Positions 22,901-37,900 of a stretch of 64,000 nucleotides of DNA are shown in pieces. The notes beneath the pieces were generated by a model that was given only the letters and a program-made list of their open reading frames with translations, was not told the origin of the DNA and ran no database searches. The stretch's first letter is position 1, and the number at the start of each line of letters is the position of its first letter. Source of the DNA: Magnolia sinica (taxonomy: Eukaryota > Streptophyta > Magnoliopsida > Magnoliales > Magnoliaceae); assembly GCF_029962835.1 (NCBI RefSeq), contig NC_080574.1:24278001-24342000 (forward strand). The letters are read 5' to 3'. The position numbers and the translations under genes were made by a program.

Positions 22901-25900
22901 ATTTATTCACTTTTATCATGAATCTAGACAATGCGGCATTCCGAACTAACTCATGTTAGGGCATTAAGTATAGCCACCAATGGAATGGAATGGAGGAAGA
23001 GAATTCGTGTAACAAACTTCAATTAATTGGGATAAAGCTCAAGTGATGACAATGATGATAGTTAGATCGGATTCTATACGATCAAGGCATACAAAACTTG
23101 ACCATTTAACTAGGCTAAAAAAGAAACCCAAACCGACACCACCACACTCATTTAGCTACACCTGTGCGGAGCATGTCCCGGGCTGGGCTTGGCTTAATAC
23201 CTGAGCCCAACTGGTCTGTTGACACCCCTAAGTTTAATAAGTTAAATATATATAAAGTAAGAGAGAAAACACATGCATACACACACCTTGGCCTTTGCAG
23301 CAAGACGGTATATTTGGGGGACGTCGGACTGCTTGTGATGCTTGGGATAAGCCACTTGACCGTACAGGTCATACTTATCTATGAGCTTGAGAACCGTTGT
23401 GAGCACCGATGAGCTGCTGCCGGACATCTCTTCTATGTCGTCTCTGTTTCCAAGTATCAGAGTCTGCCACATATATCGACATTAGAACATGGTCAGTGAT
23501 TGTGGCCCACCTTGATCGACCAAAGTTCATCGGACGTGGCCCAAAGTGGACTGGGCTTTGGTTGAATGTCTGGCCCTTTTGTCCTTAGGTTCGGTTCTGG
23601 GTTATGTTTTATAGGTTCTCTACTTAGATCTGGCCCTAGCTAGGTGTTGGGCCCACTTATGGCTGCCCATGCTCTGCTGGGGCTTGAAAATCATGTCCAA
23701 ATTGGCCGGGTTCAAGTAGAACTGGGCCTTACATATACCATGTTCCCAATCACTAGGTGTATTAGATGAATGGATATGGGCCCTTAAATGTGGATGGTTA
23801 GGATCTTGGCGCTTGGATCCGCTACAAATCTTGTGGGTTAAGCTAAACTTACAACACGAAGCGTGGAGCCGACAGAGATGCGTGCATGACGTTCAATCAA
23901 TCCATCATGTTCTCCTTGGCGCTGAAAAATCAGGCTGATCTAAAACTTAGGTGGGCCACATCTTGTAAAATCATGCCTAAAATCTCAAAAATCATGCTGT
24001 GGCACAACTGAGTTTTGAAATGGCCGGATTTTGATTTCTCTATTTTTCCTGACAGGGCGCATCTTCTGAATGGATGGATGCCATATAAATGGTGGGCCCT
24101 AGACACAATCTGGAAGGTTTTAATGGTGGTTGTTCCAACCCCAACTGTTCCTTGTGGTGGTGGGGGCCAGGGAGAACATGATAGACGGAGTGGAAGTCAT
24201 GCGAACAACAGGGTGGGTACATTACAAGTTAACTGACAGAGCTTAGGGTTAATTTTGTCTCTTCGTTCTGTTAAATTGCTGATTATTCTTAAAAGTCCTA
24301 TAAAAGTTCAAAAGTTCATGTTAGTGGCAGTCCTGTTCGTTCCAAAATTTCAATTAAAATATCTGAAAATGTATGGTATTTTCCAAATCCGCCATCCAAA
24401 CCTTGTAGAAACTACAAGATAATGAACATATTAATGGTAATTTATATATAATGGGTTAGAATTTAAATGTAGATTTTTTTTAATCATACCATGTTTGCGA
24501 GCTCTCGGAGGGGACGGCACTCGCCAAAGGCCTTGAGCAACGTGGTGACATTCTTCTTAGGGTCTGGACGGGACAGTGCGAGGATCATCGGCTTGTGAGG
24601 ATTCGTGAAAAATCGCATTATCTGCAAACATAATCCAATGAAAAAAAATAAAACAACAATAACCACATATAATGAAAGTCCTTAAATAAATTGCACTGTC
24701 CATGCCTATTTTTGTCCTGCAAATTTTGATGCTCTGGAAGAGTGTGATAGTTGATATACAGGGTCTAAGAAATTGAACATGTACAGTCGAACTTTAAAAT
24801 GGATACCTCTTGAACAGAAAATTACATAGATCATTGTTGGTATTCAATGGATGGTGGAAAAACATTCAATCGCCCAAATTTAACATAATAAATGCTTATT
24901 ATTTAGAGAATAGGATCATTTGATTTCAAAGTAGATTTTAGATGAGTTACATTGGACAAATTAATTTAATTACTATCTGCGATGTGTGTGATTTCAGAGT
25001 GCCGTAGTATCAAGGATCCCACTCTGGCAGAGTATCAAATAACCTCTTGCAAGCCCACTTCTTTCTCTCCATGTGCATTGTGCTTGCCATTACTACTAGT
25101 TACAGTTTAATAGAATGCACCTCCATTCTAAGAAGGGTTGCATCTAGGATGGGGCCTACCCAGCCATAGAGTGTCCAGGCTCAAACCCATAAGCTAAGGA
25201 CCTGAATCCAGGACCTTCCCAACTGTGAGCTAAAGTAATCAAGATCCCAGGCATCTAGTCAGGCCTAAAACTCAGGCCCAGGGACTGGAATCGATCTGGG
25301 CCAGGCCTGACCAGGTCAGCCCATTGAAAAATGAGATTAGCAAAAGTATAATGAAGCATGAATAAGGTAAGAAATATAACCTCAGACCATATGGGGGGCA
25401 GATTACTTCCCTTGTGAGTTCTATCAGTTCCAATCAACGATGTCAGATCACCGTCGCTTTCCAACACCTCTTGCGTCGGTACATTGCTAAAATCCATCCC
25501 CGGTGGTATAACCTAATAATTTCAAAATTTTCATTACTTCATAATGATAATTCAGTACTAATAATGATTATACCTATCTTTGCAGGCAAGGTACGTCGAG
25601 TGTTGCCGTGAGTTAAACACATGGACAAGAGTATAATGTCACTCGTCCGAGTCAACTCGGACATGGTTGGATCCAATCCGATTCAACACCACGAGTCACC
25701 CAGACAGGTCACCCTCGACTGGGCCAAGTGGGGCTGACTCACCCTGAATCGGTCGATTAGTGGCTTGACTCGAGACCAGATGACTTAACCCAAGCCCAGT
25801 TTTAGATTAGCCCGCTAGCTAGACTTTTCTCCCAAAGGTGGGCTTGGCATGCAAGCAGAATTAGCGAGCCTGGCCCAACCAGTTGCAGCTCTGATGACCA

Positions 25901-28900
25901 TGTTCCTTCATGGAAAACAGTCACCTTCCCATCCGTGCACTTTAATAAAAGACTACCTTATGAAAGTGGGTAATGAAGGGGCATTTTCGTAGAGGGCTCG
26001 AGATGGGTAGTTTGTGGATGCAAGGACACACTCGGGGTGAGCAATTCGTGTGAAGCGAAATTCATGTGAAGTGAAGCCCACTAGGAGGGTTCAGCTGAGG
26101 TCATAACCCACAGAATGTAGGGCTGAGGTATAAGAAAAAGGAATTGATTCGCCACTCTCTATCAGTTCGAGCCTTTATAGTGAGTGGCTAATTTTCCTGC
26201 ATTAAAGTAGTATCAGACCGGGAGGCCCCTTTTCACACAACTGAGCTGGCTAAAGACCCAAGGGCTGGCATAGGTACGAACTTTTCCGCCCGGAACTAAT
26301 CGGTCAGGGCCCGCATTTGGAAATCCATAAAGGCCCGAGTTGACAGCTCAGCCCGGCGCACCATTTTTTTAAAGCATTGATGAAATGGGTTCTTTGGGTA
26401 GCGACCAGGCCTAACAAGGACCCAGATTCTTGTCTAGCTGGCCAATCCCGGCGGTCCAAGTGTCTATATCACTGGACCTGGCCCACTCACTACAAATCTT
26501 ACCTACAAGAGAATGAAAGAGAAGGGATCACATACCACCATCCTAGACATGTATCGACCAAGGCAACTAACCCCCCTTCTCCTTCTAACCCTCAACTTCC
26601 TCTCCAGCTTCAGATCAAACCCATCATACAATCCCCATTGCTCTTCTATCTCCTGCCTGGTGCTGGTCACCACCATCTCAGCAGCATCCAGCCCCAGCTC
26701 CTCCGCCTCAATTCTCCTCATGATCTTATACGTCGAATTTATGTCCTCCTTTGAAAGCCTCCCTTGCTTCAGCAGCTGCTCATACTTGTTTCTCCCTAGT
26801 GAATGCCCCGTCATCACCATCGGAACGTTCAAGGCCCCCGAAATGCGGGCCGCTACCTCACCTGCATCCGCGTAGTGGCCATGGATCACGTATGGCCATA
26901 TGGGCCTCCCCCCATCGATTTGGTCGCCCAGAGCCCGCGCCATGTCGACAATGTGGGCCAGCGCCCGATCCACAAACTCAGGTATGTGTGGCCACAGTAG
27001 CTCCTTGTGGATATACCTGTTACAAAATATTTCAAACTGAGTCATCACACCACACATACAAAACAGATTACCTTCTCAGGAATCTATTTTTCCATAACAA
27101 ACCATGCTTTGGTGGACCGACAAACCAAAAGCCCGAGCCAAAACTTATGGACCATCAAGTGAAATCGAAATACAGTCTACTCATTAGAGCTGTCAATAGG
27201 CCACGATGGCTCGTCGGGCTTTTAGTTCTACCCAGGCCCTGAAAGTCCCAGCTTAAGCAGTGATAAACCTTTATTAAGAAATATAAAAGGCCCACCTATC
27301 ACCCGGTCCACATGGGAGTCGGATTATGTAGGCCCCGCAGCTGTCCCCGCTGAGTTGGGTGTCCAGATCAGATGGTCTTGTTAGCATCTCGATGGGTTCG
27401 CCATAGCTCCAATCCACATCCGGTGAGGAGATCTGGCGTGTCAAGAGGTCGACCCGATAAACGCCTTTGGTGGCGGCCAGAGCTCTAGCTAGTTCTACCA
27501 CATATTTCACCTGACCATAGATCGAAAAAACCAACGGAAGCAACAGCAATGTGATACAAGTCCTTTTTCTAGCTTATGGCTAAGACAATATTCAGCGATG
27601 AAAGGTTTATATTCAACGTCTACATGTGACCCACATGTTGAGTAGACCAACCAAACTTACGGTTCTGGTCATCGACAGTGGGTCCCACCTGAATCAACGG
27701 TCGGATCACATCATGGGTTTCCTTTCCATGGAAGCATTGAAGAAGTAGAGAAGTTGGAATTAACCTGTCCACCAGTGTCCGAGTCCCTCCCGAGTTCCAT
27801 GTTTTCTCCCCTCACCAACCCGTGCAAGCTATGAAAGAAATAAGAGTATTTAAGTTAGACAAATGCACCATCACTCTCAGAGCACAGTAAGTTATATTAT
27901 AGTGCTCTGGTTGCACTTGGACACTTAATCCATTCCATTATTTAGACTATTTATTAGGTTCAACACACATTTTATGGGCTACCATGCCAACATCACGCCA
28001 ATCAAACAAATATTAACCATTTGATCAATAACCACTGGTATGGATTGTCAAGATCACTAGCACAAAATAGGTCCAATCAATAGTTTGATCCATCCATTTC
28101 TTATGCCAATCATGGATAGCTGACAATACCAAAGAATTAACTTTTGTTATGCAATTACAACCATTCAATCCAGAGCTTAGAAAAAGGATGGCTACAGAAA
28201 ATGGCAAGGGTGCGCATGGAACTGGTAAACCGGACTAGAACTGCACGGTTTAGTCCAGCCATGAAGTGCACTTCTGATTCCAGTTCAGAAAATTTAAAAA
28301 AAAAATCGATTAGCTCGGTTCAATTCTCAGTTTGGAGTTATGTAGAACCGAACTGAACCTGGAACCGGCCATTCCAAGTCATAGATGTTTTAAAAAATTA
28401 AACATTAAAAAAAAATCATAGTTTCTTCACTGTCCGGATCCATTCTCATCTCTATCGCGCTGGATTATAAAAAGCCCAGAACCGTATAACCAAATCGGAA
28501 CTGAAATGGTTTTTACTATCCTGTTCCAGTTTGGTTATAGGGTGCAAATGGTCCGGTTAAGGGTCCGATTTTCCTGGAATAGTTAGGAAGGGTTCAGTTC
28601 TAATTTCACCCCATAACCGAACTGAGCCAACCTGCGTGCACCCATGAAAATAACGTCAAATCAAGGATTAATTACATCCATGAAGGACTCAATGGACAGT
28701 TTAGATCACTTCCACGTGACATCCAACTACTCTTAACGAGTGGACCCGACCATGAAAATCACCTTATCTTCCACAAGTGTAAAAGTGAGTAGCGCCGTGT
28801 AAAACAATGTCTAGCGTCTGCTACAAGACAAAATACAAGCGTAATCCGCTTGATGCGTGCAGACGCGGATGATTTTTTGCACGAGGTGATCCTCAACTAC

Positions 28901-31900
28901 TTCAACGGGCATGTTTATCCAAACCATCCCATCAAAAGACATCAAATGGACAGTCAAAAAACATATGTTTGCCAGGGTGAGGAACCAATCCGAGCCGTCC
29001 ATCTAGTGGGCCCTATCATATGTGGCTGATATTTAAAAATTCCATAACGCATTAGATAATCCAACCCATCACTTCTTTTCAATTTCATTCACGAGCGTAT
29101 TTTGAACGATTACCCATGAAGAGCGAGCACAACTAAATCGACGGTCCCAGATGATACTTCAACCTGCCACGTGTGGTGTAGGCCATGACTGTACCTGATT
29201 AAGACAATGTAAAGGCGCTTGGCATTGTCTTCGTCGGACCACATGTACATATCGGAATTGATACGGGGTATCTTAGTCTTAAGCGAGTCAGCTTGGCTGG
29301 CTTCCCCTTTCTCCTTCTCCCCTTCCGACAGCTCTGACAAATCCTCCGCTGCATCGTTTCTTCCTTGCTCCCGCTCTTGTCTCCTCTTCGCAAGACGTCG
29401 CGAGTCATCGCACTCAATCTGGTCCACATATATTCATTAAATTAAAAAAGAAAATGATAAAAAGAATTTCAATACTGCACTGACCTTTATGGATGTGGTC
29501 ATTGATCTGGCTGTTGTCACACATGTTGTCAAACATTGATGTCTTCAATGTTCTAGACCGCTCGACGGGTCAAGGGTCCACTCGACGGGTCGAGGCCCAC
29601 TCAACTCGAAATCCAATGAGCATAGCTTTTGAGTGTCCGAGCCGCTCGAACAATCGAAGGTCAAGCTTAACCGGTTGAAGGAGTTCTTCGACCAGTCGAA
29701 GCCCTGGCTCGACTAGTCGAGGGTTACAGATTTTATGCGAATTTTACGCGGATTGTGTAAATTTGATGCGATTTCTTAAATTTTGCAAAGAGGTGCGTAA
29801 GTGGAGTTTCCTAAACTATAAATAGGGATCCCTAGGGCTATTCTAAAGTATGCTAAAGGCTTTCTAAAAGTTTTCCAAAGATTTCCTAAAAGGATTTTAG
29901 GGTTTCTAAAAGAGTGTAGCAAGGGTGAGATTCGACGTTATTCGAATTGGGCAAGTCCTTTCTTTTTATAATTTATGCTTTCATGGTGGAATTTTGTCAC
30001 TTTGTACCGTGGTTTTTTCCCGAAAGGGTTTTCTACGATAAATCTGTCTTCTCTTGTATGTGCTTGATGTCATTGGATTGTTATCCTAGATCTAGATCTG
30101 TGTGATTCCGCAGCACAAAATCCCGAAAAGTGGTATCGGAGAAATCGTTAGGGCACAGATTTCAATTTGATGGATTAGTAATAATAGGAAGTACTAGGTA
30201 TGATATTGAGAAGTACTCAAGGAAAAATAATTTTGAGTTATGAAAGATCAAGATGATCATTTCCTTAATCAAGCAAGGTGAAGATGATGCTCTTAAGGAG
30301 CGAAAGTCTACTATGACTGATGATGAATGGAATACTCTTGATAAGAAGGCTTTATTATCGATCCGTTTATGTCTCACGGATGAGGTTCTCTACAATGTCA
30401 TGAGGGAGAAAACTGCGGCTAAGTTGTGGGCGAAATTAGAGGATGTCCATGCAAAAAAATCTCTGAAAATCGCTTACACTTGAAGGGCAGTGGTATAACT
30501 TCAAGATGACAGATGGTAGAGATCTAGATGCCCACATCAGTAACTTTAGTAAATTAATTTACAAATTGCTGGATGTAGAGGAAATGATGAAAGATGAAGA
30601 ACAAGTATGTATATTGCTAAATTCTCTTCTGGCATCTTATGAGTTATTCAAGGACACAATTTGCTCCACGAATAAAACTCTTAGTGTCGACACCGTTCTC
30701 TCAGCCTTTTAAGAGAAGGCTATGAGAAAGCTTAACGTCGATATGGGGATATCTTCTGATGTATTGCTTACAAGGGGCAGAAATTCTGAACAAGGTACAT
30801 GTTATTCAAATTCTAAGTCCAAATCCAAAGGTAAGGGTAAAGGAAAGGTAAAGTGCTGGAACTGTGGAATAGAAGGATATGTAAAGAAGGATTATAAAAA
30901 TCTTAAATTTAAGAGAGAAGAATCTGAGGCTTCGTATAGGGAGGTCAATACTGCTACGTCAAATGTATTGAGTGGATGTGATGGTAATGTTTTGTCTGTA
31001 TCTACAATCAGATGGTCATACGATGATCGTAAGGACGAGTGGTTTCTAAACACAGGGGTATCTTTTCACATGACTCATCATCGGAGTTGGTTCACCAGTT
31101 ACAGGGAGTGCGATGGTGGATATGTGTTTATGGGCAATGGCTTTGCCTGTAATGTTGTGACTATTGGTTTGGTGCGCAACAAGATGGTTGATGGCGTGGA
31201 GCGTACCTTAATTAATGTCAGGCACGTTCCTGATTTGAAGAAGAATTTGATTTCTCTTGGTGTATTTGAGGCAATGGGCTGCAAGATCACAGGTATTGAT
31301 GGTGCTCTTAAAGTATCTAAGGGGGCACGGGTAATCATGAAAGTGCAACGACTTGGTAACATGTACAGGTTGATCGGGAGCACTTTAAAAGGTGGAGCTG
31401 CAGTAGATGTAGCGGATTCCACCTCTTCACGTGTGTGACATGTTGGGCATGGTCACATGAGCGGGCAAGGCAGGAAGATTGAGATGCGTGGATGGGGATA
31501 CAGAGCAAGTGTAGCAGCTACCTGTGAGAAGAATCATACAACATAATCGCATGATATCGGCGAGGTACATGGACGACTCCAATATCGCAGGGGATTCGTC
31601 TTCTATTCAGACGGCTCTAGGTGAGCCACGTGCTGAGAAGTAGAAGGTGACTATGGGCGATGTGATAGACTTGTTGTACCAGGTCGACACATGGGAGCTG
31701 GTGGAGCTTCTAGTGGGCCAGGAAGCAGGTGGATGCAGGTGGATCTTCACAAAGATACAACATAGATACACAGCGAGGTTGGTGACGAAGGGTTATGCTC
31801 AGAGAGAAGATATCGGCTTCTCAGAGATATTCGCGCCAACAGTATAGCATGTGTCTATTAGATCCGTGATTAGCGTTGGTTGGCCAATGTGATCTTGAGC

Positions 31901-34900
31901 TGGAAGGATGGATGTGGAGTCTGCACTTCTGTATGGAAAATTGGAAGAGCAGATCTACATGAAGCAACCAGAGCGGTTCGAAGTTTAAAGGGGCTGAGAA
32001 AAAAGTTTGCAAGAGGTCGTGGTACGACCTGTCACCTAGGCAGTGGCTTGATTCCTTCATGGTGAGTCAAGAATTGTATGCTGATGACATGTAGATCGCC
32101 AAGTATGACATGTCTGAAATCAATGTAATAAATACTCAGTTAAGTGGGACATTCAGGATGAAGGATCGGGGGGTTACAAAGATGGTTCTCAGCATTGAGA
32201 CTGAAAGAGGAGTAGGCTTTGGTTATCTCAGGCAGAATACCTTGGGTAGGTATTGATCAAATATGTGATGGACTGGGCAAAGCTGGAAAGCGTTCTCTAT
32301 ACGTCTCTCCTCAAGTTTTCTTCAGGACATGTCCCAAAATAGATGAGGAAAAGCAGGATATATCTCATGAGCCTTATTCAAATGTGATTGATAGTGCATG
32401 TCATGGTTTAGATTAGACCGGTTATTTCACAGGCTATCAATATTGTAAGCAAATACCCCGACAAGCAATATTGGGTAGCAGTGAGATTGTAAGAAGACTA
32501 CGTCTTTCCTTTTAAGAAGAGCAAAGGTGGTTGGGCACGTGGATTCTAATCCGGTGGACATGCTCACCTAGAACGTTCCTGCAGAGAAGTTCAAGTTCTG
32601 TGCAACTTCTCTGGGCTTGGCGATGGCGGAAAAGAAGGACGGAGTGTGCATGAGAAACTATGATGCGATGCAGATATAAGAGAAGAGATTAAAAAGCTAC
32701 ATGATTGAAGATTGAAGACATAGTGGAGATTGTTGTCAGACATGAATATCTTCAATGTTCTAGGCCACTCGACCGGTTAAGGGCTTGGCTTGACGGGTTG
32801 AGGCCCACTCAACTCGAAGTCCAGCAAGCATAGCTTTTGGGTATCTGGGCCGCTCGACCAGTCGAGGGTCAGACTCGACCGGACAAGGGGGTCCTTTGAC
32901 CAGTCGAAGCCCTGGCTCGACTAGTTGAGGGTTAGATAGATTCTGCGCGAATTTTGCGCGAACTGCATAAATTTGATACGATTTCTGAAATTTTCCAAAG
33001 AGGTACGCAAGTGGAGTTTTCTAAACTATAAATAAGGGTTCCTAGGGCTATTTTAAAGTATGTTAAAGGCTTTCTAAAAGTTTTTCAAGGGTTTCCTAAA
33101 AGGGTTTTAGGGTTTCTAAAGGATGTAGCAAGGGTGAGATTTGACATTGTTCGAATCAGGTAAGTCCTTTCTCTTTATAATTTATGCTTTCACAGTAGAA
33201 TTTTGTTGCTTTGTGCCGTGGTTTTTTCCCAAAAGGGTTTTTCACGTTAAACATTTGTGTTCTCTTGTGTGTGCTTGGTGCCATTGAATTGCTATCCTAT
33301 ATTTAGATCTGTGTGATTCCGCAGCACAAATCCCCAACAAGGGCCATACAATGTTCATCAATAAATCATTTTTGAACAACCTAAAAATAAATATCTTTGG
33401 GTCATGCACAAGCCACGATGGTGGATGGATACATAATTGGTGGGTCCACATGAGCTCCAAATAGGGATTTGCAATGTAATAAGTTAAGAAGAACACGTAC
33501 TGGATTCTAGCTAGGAAGTAAAATCCTGGACATAATACCGCTACACCGTCCTTTTGATATTCATAAAAGGCATTTCAAACACTCAACGGATCTGATAGGG
33601 TACTATGATGATTGTGATAAAGGAGAAAAATCAAGCACTCCATTTCCATTAATGTGGAACACTTGTACAAGATGTGGGCCATTCATCTGCTCGATCCTAT
33701 CGTGGTTAAACTAAATGGTTGATCCTAGTCACAAATTGGAAAGAAGATCATCGTGATGAAATCAAAGGCTTTTTTAGGTGCCCATCCAAAGTAAGATCAC
33801 ACATATGAATGTTAAGGTCTTATACACCGGGTGGATGGTTATTAGTGGTTGATAGCTAAGATGGATGTAAGCATTAAGCATCAGATTCTTGCATTAATCT
33901 AGTTAAAGGTGCCAATAACAGTGACATCTTGCATTATTCTAATTAAGAACGGAGAAAAAAGCTTTATACTCTGGTAGGCTGTGATGGATGATACACATGC
34001 ACTTAGAAATTACTAAGAAATTGCATATATGATATACAAAAAGTTAAATTAAATGGTCCAAATTAAGGTTCTCGAGTTCCCGCACTTATGCAATTTTGCA
34101 TATTTTTTGCGGGATCGATTGATGGTACCTTCGATGGGACTTCGATGGCATTGATAGACCATTGATGGCATCAAACTAAAGACTAAACATTTCAGCGACT
34201 AAGCATGATTTTTTTTTGAATTTTACCGATAGCATTGAGCAGTCCTTTGATGTCATTGAACAACCTTAGATGACATTGAACAAGACACCTAAAGTGTCTA
34301 GCAACCAACTTGATAAATTCCGGATTTTACTTATGGCATCAAAGCCTGCTTGATGGCATCGAACTGTCATCGACAACCATGTTGATTTAAAGATTTAAGA
34401 CATCAAGCAACATTTATAAGATGTATATGATTTACAACTTTTTGCTCATTTTCAAGTGAAAACTTTGGATTTCATTTACAACCTATCAAACTCTAATGCC
34501 TTTTTTTTTTTAATGCATTGCTATAAAGGAGAGACACCTCCCTCTGTACTTTGTTTCTAAAAACTCTAATGGCTTTCTCTCTCTCTCTCCAATTTCACAA
34601 TCTTTCTCTCCGTCTCCCTCTCTCCTCCAACAAGAGCAAATCTTGTTACCAACTCCTTTTGGTGGGCCCACTTTTATGGCTCACCTAATACTGGGTAATT
34701 ATTATCCTTTCACTAGTTTGAAAATTAATTAGAATTTCTACCTCGGAAACCAATTCAAAAGAGTAAGCTTAAAATTTTCGACTCCACGGTAATATATATG
34801 ATACATCCGTTCCGTCCCTCCGTTTTGCCAACATTTTAAGGCATAAGCTAAAAAATGAGGCTGATCCAACACTCAAGTGGCCCACACTAAAAGAAGCAAT

Positions 34901-37900
34901 GGCCCTAAGAAGTTTTTAATGGTAAGTGTTCGATTCTCTTTTTCATGTGGCGTGGTCCACGTGGGATTTAGATATGCCTCATTTTTTCACTCATGCCATA
35001 AATTCACCTGGCATAATGGATGAACAGTGCGGATAAGTGACACGTATCACGATGGGACCTATAAATATTTTGCAGCTTTCTTGATTTTTTTGTCTAAAAA
35101 GTACACCATCAAATCAAGCACAGGAAAAAATGCTGTAAATACATAAGGAAGTGATTATTACCTATTTACGAACTTTAAAAATCAAACATGCCCTTAAGCA
35201 AGATAGGCATAACCCAATTATCAACTTAAACTTATATGTTATTTGAATTTTTTTTTAGAAATTGCTTTTCTAAACTATCTTAAGTGTAAATACCCTAGTA
35301 CGTTATATAAATCATTTACAGGCTGTCCAAACAGTGTAAATCATTTACAGCTTAAATTCAAACAAAAAGGTTAAATCATTTGCAACTCAAAACCATTTAT
35401 AGGCTTCCAAAGGACCCCTCATAGAGGTGAGCTTTCAATTTCTAATTTATGCAAGTGGGGCCATGATTGAAAGATCAAGGCCCTAGGTACCATGGGCCTG
35501 CTCAAAGCCTTTAACAATTCCCTGTGTAGTAAAGAGGAATTATAGACTTTTTACTATTCTTTATTTTTATTTTCATATTGATTATTATTTATCTATTATA
35601 AAATAATAAAAATATCAATGACCGACGGAGTCCTGGGCTGGGTAGTGGAATTTCACCACCTATAGGTACTCGAACTATTGACTGGGAGTTGAAACTCCTG
35701 AGAGTCTACCACCCGAGCAAGAGTAAGGACCCCTGGGCTGAGTCCTTGTTTGCAAACTATGTGCAGATTTAGACCAGGACCTATCAGATTAAACAATTGT
35801 TATTATTATTATTTCTAGATTTTACTAGGTGAAAATGCAGCATATCACTCGTGTGATGCAGGTAGCTTGTATGTGATGTAATCTCTTGCTATTAAAAAAA
35901 AAAAAAAAAAAGAAGAAGAAGAAGAAATTGACGCCAATCGTTTATGCACATTAATTTATATGAGAATTACTTGAAAAGGAATAATTTAAGAAAGAAAAAG
36001 AACATATTCTTCTTTCCCCATATAATATTGCTCATACATATAGTAATGTTAATTATTTTAATTATTGTTTTAAAAAAAATTTAACCTTATCTAAAGACAC
36101 ACATGCTCAAATGCTGCTTCTTTTTTTTCGTTTTCTAAGCTTTATGCCATTTTGCTAACTATGGTTGTGACAGTGGAGCCACAATTCAGATTGTCCTAAC
36201 AAACGTACATGCCAGGCGAACGGTGCAAACATCCCTCGGTATGCTATAATTCAATTTTATAATTCTTCATTAACTAAAATGCAAATAAACCTTTTGAAGG
36301 CTTTAGTTATTACTATTATTATAATCGGAAAAGAAAGGAAGTAACAATTCTATCTTTTATTATATATATAATAAAAAATAAAAAAATACCTGTTTCTTTT
36401 TGCGAGCGAGATGCCAAATTCTCCAGCACATATTCTCAAGCCTGTTATTGCGTTCACGTGTATTCCTCGTCGCTATCACCTGCATTTTCACGTCATTCAT
36501 TTCATTTTAAATCCAAAAAAAACCCAAAAACATAACAAAAAGTCACAACCTATCACAAGAATAATAAATAAACTAAGTCATGAGAATAAAGGTATGCTTT
36601 TCCTCTTCTTCTTTTTTTTTTTTAATTATAAAAAACTCGTGTTAAATACACAAGATTTCCTTTGTATTTACAAGAATACCTGGAGCAGGGTTGAAAAGAA
36701 CATTTAACAAAAAACAAATAAATAAATAAACAAACGTTATGACCTTATAACACCAACGGTGGCAAATTGCCAACGGGCCACTGGCCCGCCCGGTCCTATA
36801 AGCTGAACCTGGCTTTGAACTCGTCTTGGACCTATTACCTAGGCCCATGGCTATGCTTTGGTCTGGCATACATGGTCAGGCATGGGCTGAATCAATTTTC
36901 AGGTTTGAGCTTGGCCCTAGGGTTCAAGGCCCATGCAGGCTCGCGCCAAGCTCGGATATTGACCCTTCAGTTTTAGGCCAGGTCGATCCTAGCTTGTCCT
37001 GGCCCAAAGCCACCCCTAATAAGTAAGGGTGACAATGGGCTGGCCAGCCCACCCAACCCGGCTTTGGACTAGTGTTGGACCTAATGGCTTGTCATGTAAG
37101 CCAAGACTACATGCATCGTATCCTACAAATACGTAATTCTAATCCTTAGTCAGGCAATGGCATGATGCATCTTCAACCTCGACCGTTGGTTTCATTCCTC
37201 GAAAATGTTTTTTGCGAGTGTGTCCCAACTGATCAACTTATAGCTTAAGAACATTTAGTTTGAAATAAGGATTTTATTAATTTCGGGCCAAGTAGAGTTG
37301 GGACTGGGCCCAACAAATTTTTTTTTTCCAGCTTCGAGATTGGGCCAAGCTCGTGCCTTGGGTCTTAACTGCAGCCGGGACCAAACCCAGCCCATTGCCA
37401 CCGTTATCAATAGCACTAGCAGCCCACTCAAGTCAGGAACGGATCTTTAAACCGAAACTGGATGGATGGAAAAAGGTCCCGCGCAAGGAATGCAATGACT
37501 GTTTGTCACTGGAATAAAAAAGTAATTTTATTCCATATCCTAACTCCATTATATTAATTTTAAATGATTTTTTCTTTTACCAGAAACTACCACTTGACAT
37601 TTAATAGATTTCTCAACGGAAGTTGGATTGGGGGTCGAGCAAAGAGTGGCGGCAACAGTGGGCCCCACTGTGATGTCTACGTGAAATCCACTACTTCCGC
37701 AAGGTGTCTCACATAATGTTAGTCCCGTGGCCCAAAACAATTGTAAAGAGTGTATAGGGAAATCTTCACCTTCTAACTTTTTCTTAAGGCGTGAACCACC
37801 TGCATCACGGATGGGCCTTATCTTTGGGCCTCAAATGTAAATTTTGTAAATTTTGCCGTGGCATCTAATGGTTAGATTAAATTTCATATAATCATTCTAG

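Larger units (their letters stand above)
29524..33339 (+). mobile_element. Degenerate Ty1/copia retrotransposon, antisense in SPS intron 2
   Basis: LTRs 29524-30129 and 32731-33339 start TGTTGTC and the second ends CCCCAACA. A methionine-tRNA-like primer site (TGGTATCGGAG) lies at 30131 and a short purine tract (AGTGGAGAT) precedes the 3' LTR. The interior is only 2.6 kb: gag, protease and fragments of pre-integrase and reverse transcriptase/RNase H, with stops; most of integrase is gone. LTRs are roughly 85% identical by eye, so the insertion is old. It is transcribed opposite to SPS. No matching target duplication was found. Confidence 0.88.

Noticed and set aside
26751..27242. 163-aa plus-strand open frame
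   Set aside because: It lies antisense over SPS exon 6 and intron 5; the minus strand carries the conserved glycosyltransferase residues.
29519..33344. 5-bp target duplication of the copia element
   Set aside because: The flanks ACACA and AGGGC do not match, so none is claimed.
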